Shown: positions 25,210 through 33,292 of the stretch, piece by piece
Layout of the letters: each line of letters begins with the position of its first letter
How positions within the stretch are numbered: position 1 is the first letter of the stretch
Source: Ignavibacteriales bacterium
GTDB lineage: Bacteria; Bacteroidota; Ignavibacteria; Ignavibacteriales; Ignavibacteriaceae
Length of the DNA: 64,000 bases
Assembly: GCA_003538625.1 (NCBI GenBank)
Contig: DPRR01000006.1
Location: 310,001 to 374,000, forward strand
Reading direction: 5' to 3'
Position numbers and translations under genes: made by a program
Notes under the pieces: generated by a model
Told to the model about the DNA's origin: nothing
Seen by the model: only the letters and a program-made list of their open reading frames with translations
Database searches by the model: none

Positions 25210-25701
25210 ATGTTAAAGCACATTTTATTTTCTCTGTTTTTATCAGGAACAATTTTATTAGCTGCTTGTTCTGAAAGCTCAACTACAGCTCCAACAAGTG
25301 GTGGACAGGATGATGTTATTGCTAAAACTACCGCAATGACAAATGGCAGCGGATCAGTTATATCAACAGTAAAAAACGATGATACACAACATTGGGAAGT
25401 TAGAGTTGATATGCCCGGTGACGGCGGTATTGTAAAATTTGAATATCAATTAAACTCGAATGAATTAAGAGAAGTAAAGGGATTATCATCTTCATTTGAA
25501 TATGAAATTGAACCTGGCAATGGATTGATAAATTATTCAAATGCAAAAAGTACTGCGATTAGTGCTGTCAACGGAAGCATCAGTGAATGGAAACTGGAGA
25601 AAGATGTGAGTGATAGTAACTGGCAGTACAGATTTCAAATTGGCAGTTCTGAAGTTAGAATAAATGCAGTTACCGGAAATATTATTAGAATTAAAAACTA
25701 A
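25210..25701 (+). CDS. PepSY-like lipoprotein
   Basis: The signal sequence ends in a lipobox (LLAAC, Cys20). The remaining 140 residues have two halves resembling PepSY repeats: VKFEYQLNSNELREVKG and, at the C-terminus, WQYRFQIGSSEVRINAVTGNIIRIKN. PepSY domains are found in protease propeptides and periplasmic proteins and are thought to regulate or bind partners. It is monocistronic with a strong terminator after it. Confidence 0.75.
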   Translation: MLKHILFSLFLSGTILLAACSESSTTAPTSGGQDDVIAKTTAMTNGSGSVISTVKNDDTQHWEVRVDMPGDGGIVKFEYQLNSNELREVKGLSSSFEYEIEPGNGLINYSNAKSTAISAVNGSISEWKLEKDVSDSNWQYRFQIGSSEVRINAVTGNIIRIKN

Positions 25702-25711
25702 ACCCTCCACT

Positions 25712-25752
25712 TAAGAGATGTTGAAAATAATCTCAGCATCTCTTATCTTTTT
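25712..25752 (+). terminator. Rho-independent terminator of the PepSY-like lipoprotein gene
   Basis: TAAGAGATGTTG pairs with CAGCATCTCTTA (12 bp with one G-T pair) and is followed by tcttttt. It starts 11 bases after the stop codon. Confidence 0.88.
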
Positions 25753-25865
25753 CTAAAATTAATCTCCTAAAAATCGATTTGATCTGCACGATTTCGATTC
25801 CCAAATCAAACCTATTTCCTTATATTTTCGGCAATAAATTTTTGACACTTAAATTAGGATTAGTT

Positions 25866-27674
25866 ATGGTGAAGAGAATATTTCTTACAGTTTTATTAAC
25901 TGCTTTAATCTTGCCTACTCACGTTGGAAATTCCTGCACAAATTTTATTGTTACAAAAGGCGCAAGCGTTGATGGATCCGTGATGTTGTCTTACACAGCA
26001 GATTCATACGAAGCTTACGGTGAACTTTATCATTATCCTGCCGCTGTCTATCAAAACGGCACCTGGTTGGAAATATATGAATGGGATACCGGAAAATTTC
26101 TTGGCAAAATTCCGCAAGCTTCTGTTACGTACAACGTTATTGGAAATATGAATGAACATCAGGTCGTTATCGGCGAAACTACATTTGGCGGCAGAGAGGA
26201 ACTAGGAACGCCAAACGGAATTCTTGATTATGGCAGCATGATTTACATTGCATTACAGCGAAGCAAAACTGCACGCAAAGCAATTAAAATTATGACTGAT
26301 CTTGTTAGTGAATACGGATACTATTCTAGCGGTGAATCATTTTCTATTGCTGATGCAAATGAAGCATGGATTTTAGAGATGATTGGAAAAGGCGAAGGCA
26401 ATAAAGGTGCCGTATGGGTAGCTGTAAAAATTCCGGATGGATACATTTCCGGTCACGCTAATCAATCAAGAATTACAACATTTCCTTTAAACGATCCTGA
26501 AAATTGTTTATATGCACCTGATGTAATTTCCTTTGCAAGAGCAAAAGGTTACTTTGATGGCAAAGATTCTGAGTTTGATTTCTCTGCAGCGTATGCTCCT
26601 TTAGATTTTGGTGCGATTAGATTTTGCGATGCAAGAGTTTGGTCTTTATTCAGAAGATGCAATTCGACAATGGATAAATATATTTCATACATTAAAGGCG
26701 AATCTTTAGAGAGAATGCCGTTGTATATAAAGCCTGATAAAAAATTATCAGTCCACGATGTAATGGGATTAATGCGTGATCATTATGAAGGAACTGAACT
26801 TGATATGACTAAAGGAATTGCCGCCGGTCCTTATCAGATGCCTTATCGATGGAGACCATTAACGTGGCAATACAATGGTGAAGAGTATTTTCATGAGCGC
26901 CCAATCTCTACTCCGCAAACAGGATTTTCATTTGTATCTCAAGCACGTGCTCATTTACCACGCGAAGTTGGCGGAGTTTTGTGGTTTGGAGTTGATGATA
27001 CTTACTTTACGGTTTATACTCCAATGTATGCCTCGATGACAAAAATTCCTTACAATTATTCTCACGGTGTTGGATCATTTTCGCAGTTTAGTTGGGATTC
27101 AGCATTCTGGGTATTTAATTTTGTTGCCAATTTTTCTTATCCAAGATATTCTGTTGTTATTGATGATGTTAAGAAAACTCAAAATGAACTTGAGGGAAAA
27201 TACTTTGCTCAACAGGAAAATATTGAATCGACTGCTTTATCTCTGCTTAAAAATTCAAAGGGCGAAGCGATTGAATTTCTTACAAACTATTCTATAGCAT
27301 CAGCCGAACAAACTTATAAAACATGGAAACAGTTGGGCGAGCATTTGATATTGAAATATATGGATGGAGTTGTTAAGACAGAATTTTTCAAACCAAAAAA
27401 TATCGGTTATCCGGAAGAATTTAGAAAGATGATTGTAAATGAATCAGGTGATGCTTTAAAGATGAAAAATATTGTAGTTGATCAAAATGCGGTATTTAAA
27501 GATTATATTCTAAAAGCAGATGAACTACTTAATCAAAAAAAATATGCCGAAGCTAAAGCATTTTATGAAAAAGCTTTAATCTTAAAACCTGAGGATGAAA
27601 ATCTCAAATTAAAAATCGATAAAATAAAATCATTATTAAGTTCGATAGAGGAATTACAAAAGAGCACTTTTTAA
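25866..27674 (+). CDS. Secreted C69 family dipeptidase
   Basis: The 602-residue protein is an Ntn-hydrolase-fold dipeptidase (peptidase U34/C69). A 23-residue signal or propeptide ends just before Cys24 (NSCTNFIV), which becomes the N-terminal nucleophile. Family motifs follow: GSVMLSYTADSYE, GMNEHQV-like NMNEHQVVIGETT, and EAWILEMIGKG. A C-terminal extension (about 555-590) resembles a single TPR (LNQKKYAEAKAFYEKALILKPED). The ATG at 25866 is preferred over an upstream TTG because the signal peptide starts there. It would cleave dipeptides in the periplasm or outside the cell. Confidence 0.9.
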   Translation: MVKRIFLTVLLTALILPTHVGNSCTNFIVTKGASVDGSVMLSYTADSYEAYGELYHYPAAVYQNGTWLEIYEWDTGKFLGKIPQASVTYNVIGNMNEHQVVIGETTFGGREELGTPNGILDYGSMIYIALQRSKTARKAIKIMTDLVSEYGYYSSGESFSIADANEAWILEMIGKGEGNKGAVWVAVKIPDGYISGHANQSRITTFPLNDPENCLYAPDVISFARAKGYFDGKDSEFDFSAAYAPLDFGAIRFCDARVWSLFRRCNSTMDKYISYIKGESLERMPLYIKPDKKLSVHDVMGLMRDHYEGTELDMTKGIAAGPYQMPYRWRPLTWQYNGEEYFHERPISTPQTGFSFVSQARAHLPREVGGVLWFGVDDTYFTVYTPMYASMTKIPYNYSHGVGSFSQFSWDSAFWVFNFVANFSYPRYSVVIDDVKKTQNELEGKYFAQQENIESTALSLLKNSKGEAIEFLTNYSIASAEQTYKTWKQLGEHLILKYMDGVVKTEFFKPKNIGYPEEFRKMIVNESGDALKMKNIVVDQNAVFKDYILKADELLNQKKYAEAKAFYEKALILKPEDENLKLKIDKIKSLLSSIEELQKSTF

Positions 27675-27763
27675 GATTTGTAAATAATGTAACCCGAGAA
27701 AATTTGACTATGATTTAAATATAATAGACAAATGATATTCGGATGATGTAATTTTAAATAAAT

Positions 27764-27800
27764 ATATCCGGAACAATTGTTCTGTCTCCGGATATTTTGT
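27764..27800. terminator. Hairpin between convergent dipeptidase and phosphatase genes
   Basis: ATATCCGGA (27764-27772) and TCCGGATAT (27787-27795) form a perfect 9-bp stem with a T-rich tail. It lies between the convergent ends at 27674 and 27828 and could serve both. Confidence 0.75.
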
Positions 27801-27827
27801 TAAATATTATTTTTTATTCTGGTATGC

Positions 27828-29174
27828 TTAGAATTGACAATCTGTCTTTCTCATTGCTTCTATTTCCACAATTGTTATATCATCATTTTGAATTGTGCTG
27901 CCCATAAATGATTTGACATCTTTAAAAACAGTATCCAAAGTAGCATCTTTTTGTTGTAGACTTTTAAATATCATATTATCTTCAAAATATTCTTGTTCAG
28001 AATTAGTAGCTTCCGTTACCCCATCAGAATAGAGGAATAACTTTTCACCTGGATTTAGAATTATTTCATGATCCTGATAATCATACTTCTGTATGCCTAG
28101 TGGAAATCCTATATCAAATTTAATCTGAGTTAATTTATTTTGAGAAACAAGCATCGGAAATAAATGCCCGGCGTTTGAAATTGATATTTTTCCAGAATCA
28201 GAATTAATAATTAAATAAATCATTGTAATAAATCTTGCGGGAGGTAAATCGTCAATTAAATAATCATTAACTCTTTTTAATACCGCAGATGGATTTTTTT
28301 CATCCTTTGCAATTAATCTAAAAATAGTTCTTGCGGATGACATTAGAAAAGCTGCAGATAGACCTTTGCCTGCTACATCTGCCAAAACTACTCCTGTTTT
28401 GCCCGAAGGTAATTCAATATAATCAAACCAATCACCTCCGACTTCAAGACAGGGTTCACACAATCCATTTATTTTAAAATTATTAATATCCGGAGATTTT
28501 TTAGGAAATAATCTTGACTGAATTTCTTTAGCTTCTCTTAATTCAGTAAGCATAATCTCTTTTTCCTTTTTTTCTATTTCGAATAAACGGGAGTTCTCAA
28601 TTGCAATAGAAATATGTGAAGCAAGAGTTTTAAGTATTCTTAGATCATGCCTGCTAAAAGCATTTACTTTTATATTCTGAGCATTTAAAATCCCAATAAA
28701 TTTTCCGTGATGATATAAAGGTATATCGATATGTGAGCGGCTTGTGAATGCGCATGGGGTTTCATCCGGATAATTAAGTACATCAGGTATGTAAACTATT
28801 CGCTGTTCACGAACCGCTTTCCAGACTATTCCGTCATTTTTACGTAGTCTAAATCCCGGATAAAAATTATCATCATCCCAGCCGGTAAGTGCTGCAATTT
28901 CTAACTCTATTTCTTCTTCATGATATAATAAAACTGCACATCTGGTAAACCCTAAAGTTTTGGATACATCCTGTATAATTTGATTTAGTAATTCTGCTTT
29001 ATCCAAAATAGAATTTATTTTTTTTATAACTCTCTGCAGCAGCATAAAATCCTTAATTTGAAGAATGTTGTTTGGTTGTAATTTTTCAAGTCCGCTGTTC
29101 GTTTTAATCTTTTTTAAATCATTATTGTCAAAATCTTTTTCAAGATATTCGTTTATAATACTGTCCTTTGTCAT
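27828..29174 (-). CDS. GAF domain PP2C (RsbU/SpoIIE-type) serine phosphatase
   Basis: The 448-residue protein has an N-terminal helical region, a GAF domain (about 55-200) and a SpoIIE/RsbU-type PP2C domain (about 235-445). Metal-binding acidic residues are visible in VGGDWFDYIEL, LADVAGKGLSAAFLMS, YSDGVTEA and NDDITIV. Such phosphatases usually act on anti-anti-sigma or similar serine-phosphorylated proteins in partner-switching pathways; the GAF domain would sense a small molecule or redox signal. No partner gene lies nearby. A 76-residue gene precedes it on the same strand. Confidence 0.9.
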   Translation of the reverse strand: MTKDSIINEYLEKDFDNNDLKKIKTNSGLEKLQPNNILQIKDFMLLQRVIKKINSILDKAELLNQIIQDVSKTLGFTRCAVLLYHEEEIELEIAALTGWDDDNFYPGFRLRKNDGIVWKAVREQRIVYIPDVLNYPDETPCAFTSRSHIDIPLYHHGKFIGILNAQNIKVNAFSRHDLRILKTLASHISIAIENSRLFEIEKKEKEIMLTELREAKEIQSRLFPKKSPDINNFKINGLCEPCLEVGGDWFDYIELPSGKTGVVLADVAGKGLSAAFLMSSARTIFRLIAKDEKNPSAVLKRVNDYLIDDLPPARFITMIYLIINSDSGKISISNAGHLFPMLVSQNKLTQIKFDIGFPLGIQKYDYQDHEIILNPGEKLFLYSDGVTEATNSEQEYFEDNMIFKSLQQKDATLDTVFKDVKSFMGSTIQNDDITIVEIEAMRKTDCQF

Positions 29175-29195
29175 ACTAAATTTGCCTCTTAAATT

Positions 29196-29426
29196 TTAAA
29201 GAATGTTTCTTGCTAACAAGTACGGAATAAGTAAATAGACAATTGAATCTCTAATAGCGTAATAACAAATAATTATTGCAAAAACCTTCCAGCCTCTTTT
29301 TTTAAGCAAGACTTTAAACCCTTCCCGTTTCGCTATCAAAATGCTGTCGATAATATAAAATTTATATAATCTGATCAGAATATTTTTTGCTGATAATCTC
29401 TCTAATGTTGCCTCAAATGCTTTCAT
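29196..29426 (-). CDS. Small membrane protein of unknown function
   Basis: The 76-residue protein from the ATG at 29424-29426 (ggtga upstream) has a basic N-terminal half and a C-terminal hydrophobic segment (about 47-75, AIIICYYAIRDSIVYLLIPYLLA). It lies 21 bases before the phosphatase gene on the same strand. I do not recognise the family. The hydrophobic segment and the coupling to a real gene favour a genuine small gene. Confidence 0.55.
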   Translation of the reverse strand: MKAFEATLERLSAKNILIRLYKFYIIDSILIAKREGFKVLLKKRGWKVFAIIICYYAIRDSIVYLLIPYLLARNIL

Positions 29427-29444
29427 TATATTCACCAATTATTA

Positions 29445-29498
29445 TTGTCAATGCGAGTGAAGGGAAACAATATTTCGCTCCACTCGTTTTAATGACAA
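29445..29498. repeat. Palindromic intergenic element (TTGTCAATGCGAG type)
   Basis: TTGTCA and CGAGTG on the left pair with CACTCG and TGACAA on the right in a 54-base element. It sits between the phosphatase operon and the methyltransferase gene. Like the elements at 3159 and 23326 its ends begin with GTCA, which suggests related dispersed families. Confidence 0.7.
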
Positions 29499-29508
29499 AT
29501 TATATTAT

Positions 29509-30273
29509 TTATTCTGCCTCTCCAAAAGCAGGTTGATTTGTTTTTGATTTTTTCCCAAACGGTAAAATCATTGGTACACTTCTCCGGTAGTTGATGTACT
29601 TCTTACCGTGCTCTCTTATTAAATCCTTTTCCTCAAGCATAATTGCTATAAAGATGTAGCTTGTTGTTGCAACTGCAAATACTAAATGTGCTATTGTCAT
29701 AACAGGAGTTGACCAGAACATTAGGAGCCAGCCAAAGTAAAGCGGATGACGCACAACTTTGTATGGACCTGGAGTAACAAATCCCAATGGTTTGTATTCC
29801 TGCTTTCTCCAGTACATCCAAACTTGCCTTAACCCAAAAAGATCAAAATGATTGATAAGGAAAGTTGTAACAAGTACAATCAACCAACCGGTTATCATTA
29901 AACCATTCAATATTGGCTCAGCTACTGAACCTTGAACTTCCCATACTACAACTCCCATCGGTCTCCAAAGTGCATAGAGCAAAATAACTGCAATACTTGA
30001 GAAGAGAACATAGGTGCTTCTTTCGGCAGCATTAGGAATTATTTTAGTTATCTTTTCCTTAAAGCCTTTACGCGCCATAACACTATGCTGAATTGCAAAA
30101 AGTGCAAGCAATCCGGCATTAATTAATAATGCTTCACCAAAAGGTCCTGCTGCAGGTGAATCAATTGATTTAGGAACAAGAAAATTTCCCATAAATCCGG
30201 GCAGATATAAGAACACCCCAAAAAATATGAAGTAGCTTATCACTCCATATAAGAAAACTAGATGACGTTTCAT
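29509..30273 (-). CDS. mddA: Methanethiol S-methyltransferase-like membrane enzyme
   Basis: The 254-residue protein has about six hydrophobic segments and the NnrU/isoprenylcysteine-methyltransferase core: QHSVMAR, NHFDLFGLRQVW, VVRHPLYFGWLL and a C-terminal YRRSVPMILPF. The N-terminal GFMGNFLVPKSIDS and the overall length match MddA, which methylates methanethiol to dimethyl sulfide with S-adenosylmethionine. Related lipid methyltransferases share the core, so the substrate rests on family similarity only. It is divergent from another methyltransferase gene across a 330-base gap. Confidence 0.78.
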   Translation of the reverse strand: MKRHLVFLYGVISYFIFFGVFLYLPGFMGNFLVPKSIDSPAAGPFGEALLINAGLLALFAIQHSVMARKGFKEKITKIIPNAAERSTYVLFSSIAVILLYALWRPMGVVVWEVQGSVAEPILNGLMITGWLIVLVTTFLINHFDLFGLRQVWMYWRKQEYKPLGFVTPGPYKVVRHPLYFGWLLMFWSTPVMTIAHLVFAVATTSYIFIAIMLEEKDLIREHGKKYINYRRSVPMILPFGKKSKTNQPAFGEAE

Positions 30274-30396
30274 TGCGTCCTCCTTTATGATTGTTGATGA
30301 TTATTTGTTGTAATATTCTGAAGGCTCCTCACTCTTAGTGAAACAAACTCAGAAATTTTTCGGTAGCAAACTTAACTTTTAATGAAGGCGAAGGAT

Positions 30397-30492
30397 TTCA
30401 GAATTGATGCAATGTTTTTAAGAATTGTTGCAGAAGTAATTGCCCTTTTTGGCTCTTTTAACAACTGTTGCAAATGTTTTAACTATTGTTGC
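30397..30492. repeat. 21-base direct-repeat array in the divergent gap
   Basis: The 330-base gap between 30274 and 30603 has no gene but contains repeated TTTTAAnAATTGTTGC-like units. Clear copies end with GC at about 409, 430, 470 and 491 (offset 30000), and a weak copy fits near 452. The spacing is close to 21 bases, two helical turns, so all copies face the same side. This is the pattern of an operator array for a DNA-binding regulator. Which gene it controls is not known. Confidence 0.5.
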
Positions 30493-30603
30493 CTCCCGAT
30501 CATTTTAAAAAAATTCTAGAAAATTTTAATTGATTTAGTTATTTGCAGACGCAAAAAAATATATTATTTTTTCATCCGACTATTGATTGTTAAGGAGGCA
30601 AAA

Positions 30604-31395
30604 ATGAAAAAATATCAATGGGATGCTGATCAATATTTTCAGTTTTCATCTGCTCAACAAAAATGGGCAAGGGAATCAATAAATAAAGCTAAAATAAAAT
30701 CAGATGAGCATGTGCTTGATGTTGGATGTGGTGATGGAAAAGTAACAGTTGAAATCGCGGAATTAGTTACAGAAGGAAAAGTTCTTGGTGTGGATAATTC
30801 CGAAGCAATGATAAATCTTGCTAAAGAGAAATTCCCCCATTCAAAATACCCCAATGTTTATTTTAAAGTCCTTGATGCCAAAGAATTGAATTTTAACGAA
30901 GAGTTTGATGTCATAGTTTCAAATGCTGCACTTCATTGGGTGGATGATCATATTAAAGTTCTAAAGGGGATGTACAATTCATTGAAAAATGGTGGAAGAA
31001 TTATTTTACAAATGGGAGCAAAAGGAAATGTGCCCGAAGCTTTTTTTGCTGTTGATAAAGTAATCAGAAGAACTGAGTGGTCAGGGTATTTTATTAATCT
31101 GAAGTTTCCTTACTATTTTTTTGATATTCAGGAATACCATAATTTTATTTCACAAACCGAATTCCGGGATATGGAGATAGAAATTGTAGAGAAAGATATG
31201 CAGCATATAGGAAAAGAAAATTTAAAAGGCTGGATACGGACAACCTGGCTTCCCTATACTCAAAGAATTCCGGAGTTCAAGAGAGAGGAGTTTATTGAAG
31301 AAGCCTGTACAGAATTTGCTCAAAATTTTCCTGCTGATAAAAATGATGTTTATCACGCAACCGCAAAAAGACTGATTGTTTCAGCTAAAAAATAA
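30604..31395 (+). CDS. Class I SAM-dependent methyltransferase (Tam-like)
   Basis: The 263-residue protein has the Rossmann methyltransferase motifs HVLDVGCGDGKVT (motif I), GVDNSEAMI, and FDVIVSNAALHWVDDH, the last being typical of the trans-aconitate methyltransferase / BioC-like group. The ATG at 30604 has an aaggagg ribosome site 7 bases upstream; the earlier in-frame TTG has none. The substrate is unknown. Confidence 0.88.
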   Translation: MKKYQWDADQYFQFSSAQQKWARESINKAKIKSDEHVLDVGCGDGKVTVEIAELVTEGKVLGVDNSEAMINLAKEKFPHSKYPNVYFKVLDAKELNFNEEFDVIVSNAALHWVDDHIKVLKGMYNSLKNGGRIILQMGAKGNVPEAFFAVDKVIRRTEWSGYFINLKFPYYFFDIQEYHNFISQTEFRDMEIEIVEKDMQHIGKENLKGWIRTTWLPYTQRIPEFKREEFIEEACTEFAQNFPADKNDVYHATAKRLIVSAKK

Positions 31396-31410
31396 ATTGA
31401 AGAAAAAAAA

Positions 31411-31713
31411 TTAACAATAAAATTTACCGATGTAATTTTCAGCTATTGTTAGTTTTTCACCGAGTCTATCTATTTTTATTACATTAGCCTTTTCCTTCTC
31501 TTTAAAATTTTAGTACGCGTCTTTTGATTTCCAATAATCAATCGTAATGTATCGAGCCGGATTGTCAATATCTTTATGAAGCTCTGTCTTTATGTAATTT
31601 GTATTTGTCTTGAACAATTTCACCCAATCACCTTCAGATCCATACAATTTTTCAAACTCATTTTCACAACCTGGATTAATTTCAAAAGACCAGATGACAG
31701 TAAATGTTTTCAT
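31411..31713 (-). pseudogene. Antibiotic-biosynthesis-monooxygenase-like gene interrupted by an in-frame TAA
   Basis: From the ATG at 31711-31713 the frame reads MKTFTVIWSFEINPGCENEF... to codon 67 and then meets TAA at 31510-31512. The same frame then continues without another stop for 32 residues (NFKEKEKANVIKIDRLGEK and on) to a TAA at 31411-31413. Both halves together give about 100 residues, the usual length of small ABM/YdhR-type ferredoxin-like monooxygenases, and the second half has the helix and strand expected at that family's end. A single CAA or GAA to TAA change would explain it. The upstream part may still be made as a 67-residue fragment. Confidence 0.75.
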
Positions 31714-31786
31714 TTCTTTGCCCTGATATTCTTTCCACAATTTAAATGATTATTAAAATCCTTTATAAATTTTTATTCTTGAAAAT

Positions 31787-33241
31787 TTAATGTACCTCTC
31801 TACCTATTCGGACCACTTCCCTTGCAAGCAGATCAAAATCCTCAAATTTGCTTCTGTGGTTTGCAATTGCAATTCGCAAACAATAGCGTCCATTTAAAGT
31901 TGTATATGACGGCACAGCAATTCCTCGTTCATGCAATTGCATCAGAATTTCTTTATTTAATTTATTCAATGCTTCGTCATTAAGTCCTCCCGGATTAAAT
32001 CGAAAACAAACAATATCTAATCCAACTGGTGCGACTAATTCCATTTCCGAATCCTTCTTTACAAGATCAGCAAAATAATTTGCCTGTTCGATGTTGCGGT
32101 CAATCATTCTTCCAAACCGTTTTAATCCATGTTCTTTAACAGACATCCAAACTTTAAGTGCACGAAATTGGCGCGATAACTGAATGCCATAATCAGAAAA
32201 CCATAGGTGACCTCCGGGCAATCCTCTTGTTTCATGAGTAAGATATTCAGGTGTCAATGAAAAAGTATTACGATGGTCTTCATTATTTTTCACAAGAATG
32301 CAACCGGCTTCAAATGGAATGTGCATCCATTTGTGAAGATCTGATGCAACTGAATCGGCTCTTTCAATTCCTGATAAAAGTGGTTTAACTTTATCGGATA
32401 ACATTGCGATAGCCCCGATTGCTCCATCAACATGTAACCATAAATTTTCTTGTTCACATAAATCAGCAATTGCATTCAAATCATCTATTGCCCCGGTATT
32501 TATTGTGCCTGCATTTCCAATTACACAAATCGGTTTATATCCTTCTTTGCGATCTTCTTTGATAGCCTGGGACAGTGTGTTAATATTAATAGAGTAATCA
32601 TCATTTACCGGAATCAATCTGAAAGAATTCTTACCCAATCCAAGCAGTTCAATAGCCTTTTGATTTGAACTGTGAACTTCTGATGAAGAATAAACAATCA
32701 ATTTATGTGGAGCATTTTGTAAACCTTCTTCTCTAATATTAAATCCTGCTTTTGTATTTCTTGCAACAGTTAGTCCAACAAGATTAGCCATTGATGCACC
32801 ACTTACCAGCAAGCCACTTGAATCCGATGGTAATCCAATGATTTCCTTCATCCAATTAATTACCTGTTCCTCAACAAGAACAGCAACGTGATTACCACCG
32901 CCAAGATTTGAGTTCATTATAGAAGCAAGAAATTCTGCCAGAGCTCCTTGTACAGTTCCATTACCCATATACCATGCCCAAAATCTTGGATGAATATTCC
33001 CCATAGGATACGGAAGAATTTTATCAACAAATTCTTTGTATGCATTTTCAATGCTATTCGGTTCCAATGGTGCTTTAGAGCTAAAATGGTTTCTTACTTC
33101 GGCAGGATACTGCTGCCAGACGGGTCTTTCCTCAATTGTTTGAATATAATTAAACGAGTCTTCAATCATCTGATGTGCAAGTGTTTTAAGTTTATCCCAG
33201 TTCTCAGGATCAAGTGTTTCGTACTTATTAGTGTTATTCAT
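31787..33241 (-). CDS. PLP-dependent group II amino acid decarboxylase (second copy)
   Basis: The 484-residue protein is a full-length fold-type I decarboxylase with the Schiff-base lysine K304 in DLHKWMH and the Asp of LHVDGAIGA. It belongs to the same broad group as the enzyme at 3254 but is clearly diverged (HPRFWAWYMG and GGGNH in place of HPGFMAYFN and SAGLG), so the two probably use different amino acids. Its substrate could be an aromatic or other amino acid. It is encoded alone, upstream of the broken monooxygenase gene. Confidence 0.9.
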   Translation of the reverse strand: MNNTNKYETLDPENWDKLKTLAHQMIEDSFNYIQTIEERPVWQQYPAEVRNHFSSKAPLEPNSIENAYKEFVDKILPYPMGNIHPRFWAWYMGNGTVQGALAEFLASIMNSNLGGGNHVAVLVEEQVINWMKEIIGLPSDSSGLLVSGASMANLVGLTVARNTKAGFNIREEGLQNAPHKLIVYSSSEVHSSNQKAIELLGLGKNSFRLIPVNDDYSININTLSQAIKEDRKEGYKPICVIGNAGTINTGAIDDLNAIADLCEQENLWLHVDGAIGAIAMLSDKVKPLLSGIERADSVASDLHKWMHIPFEAGCILVKNNEDHRNTFSLTPEYLTHETRGLPGGHLWFSDYGIQLSRQFRALKVWMSVKEHGLKRFGRMIDRNIEQANYFADLVKKDSEMELVAPVGLDIVCFRFNPGGLNDEALNKLNKEILMQLHERGIAVPSYTTLNGRYCLRIAIANHRSKFEDFDLLAREVVRIGREVH

Positions 33242-33292
33242 TAGTTCTCTCTTTTATTTTATTAATTTTTAAAATGTTTTATTACTTCCTGA

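Noticed and set aside
31510..31512. Recoded stop in the monooxygenase-like gene
   Set aside because: The codon is TAA, which is not used for selenocysteine or pyrrolysine, and all other genes here use TAA as a normal stop.
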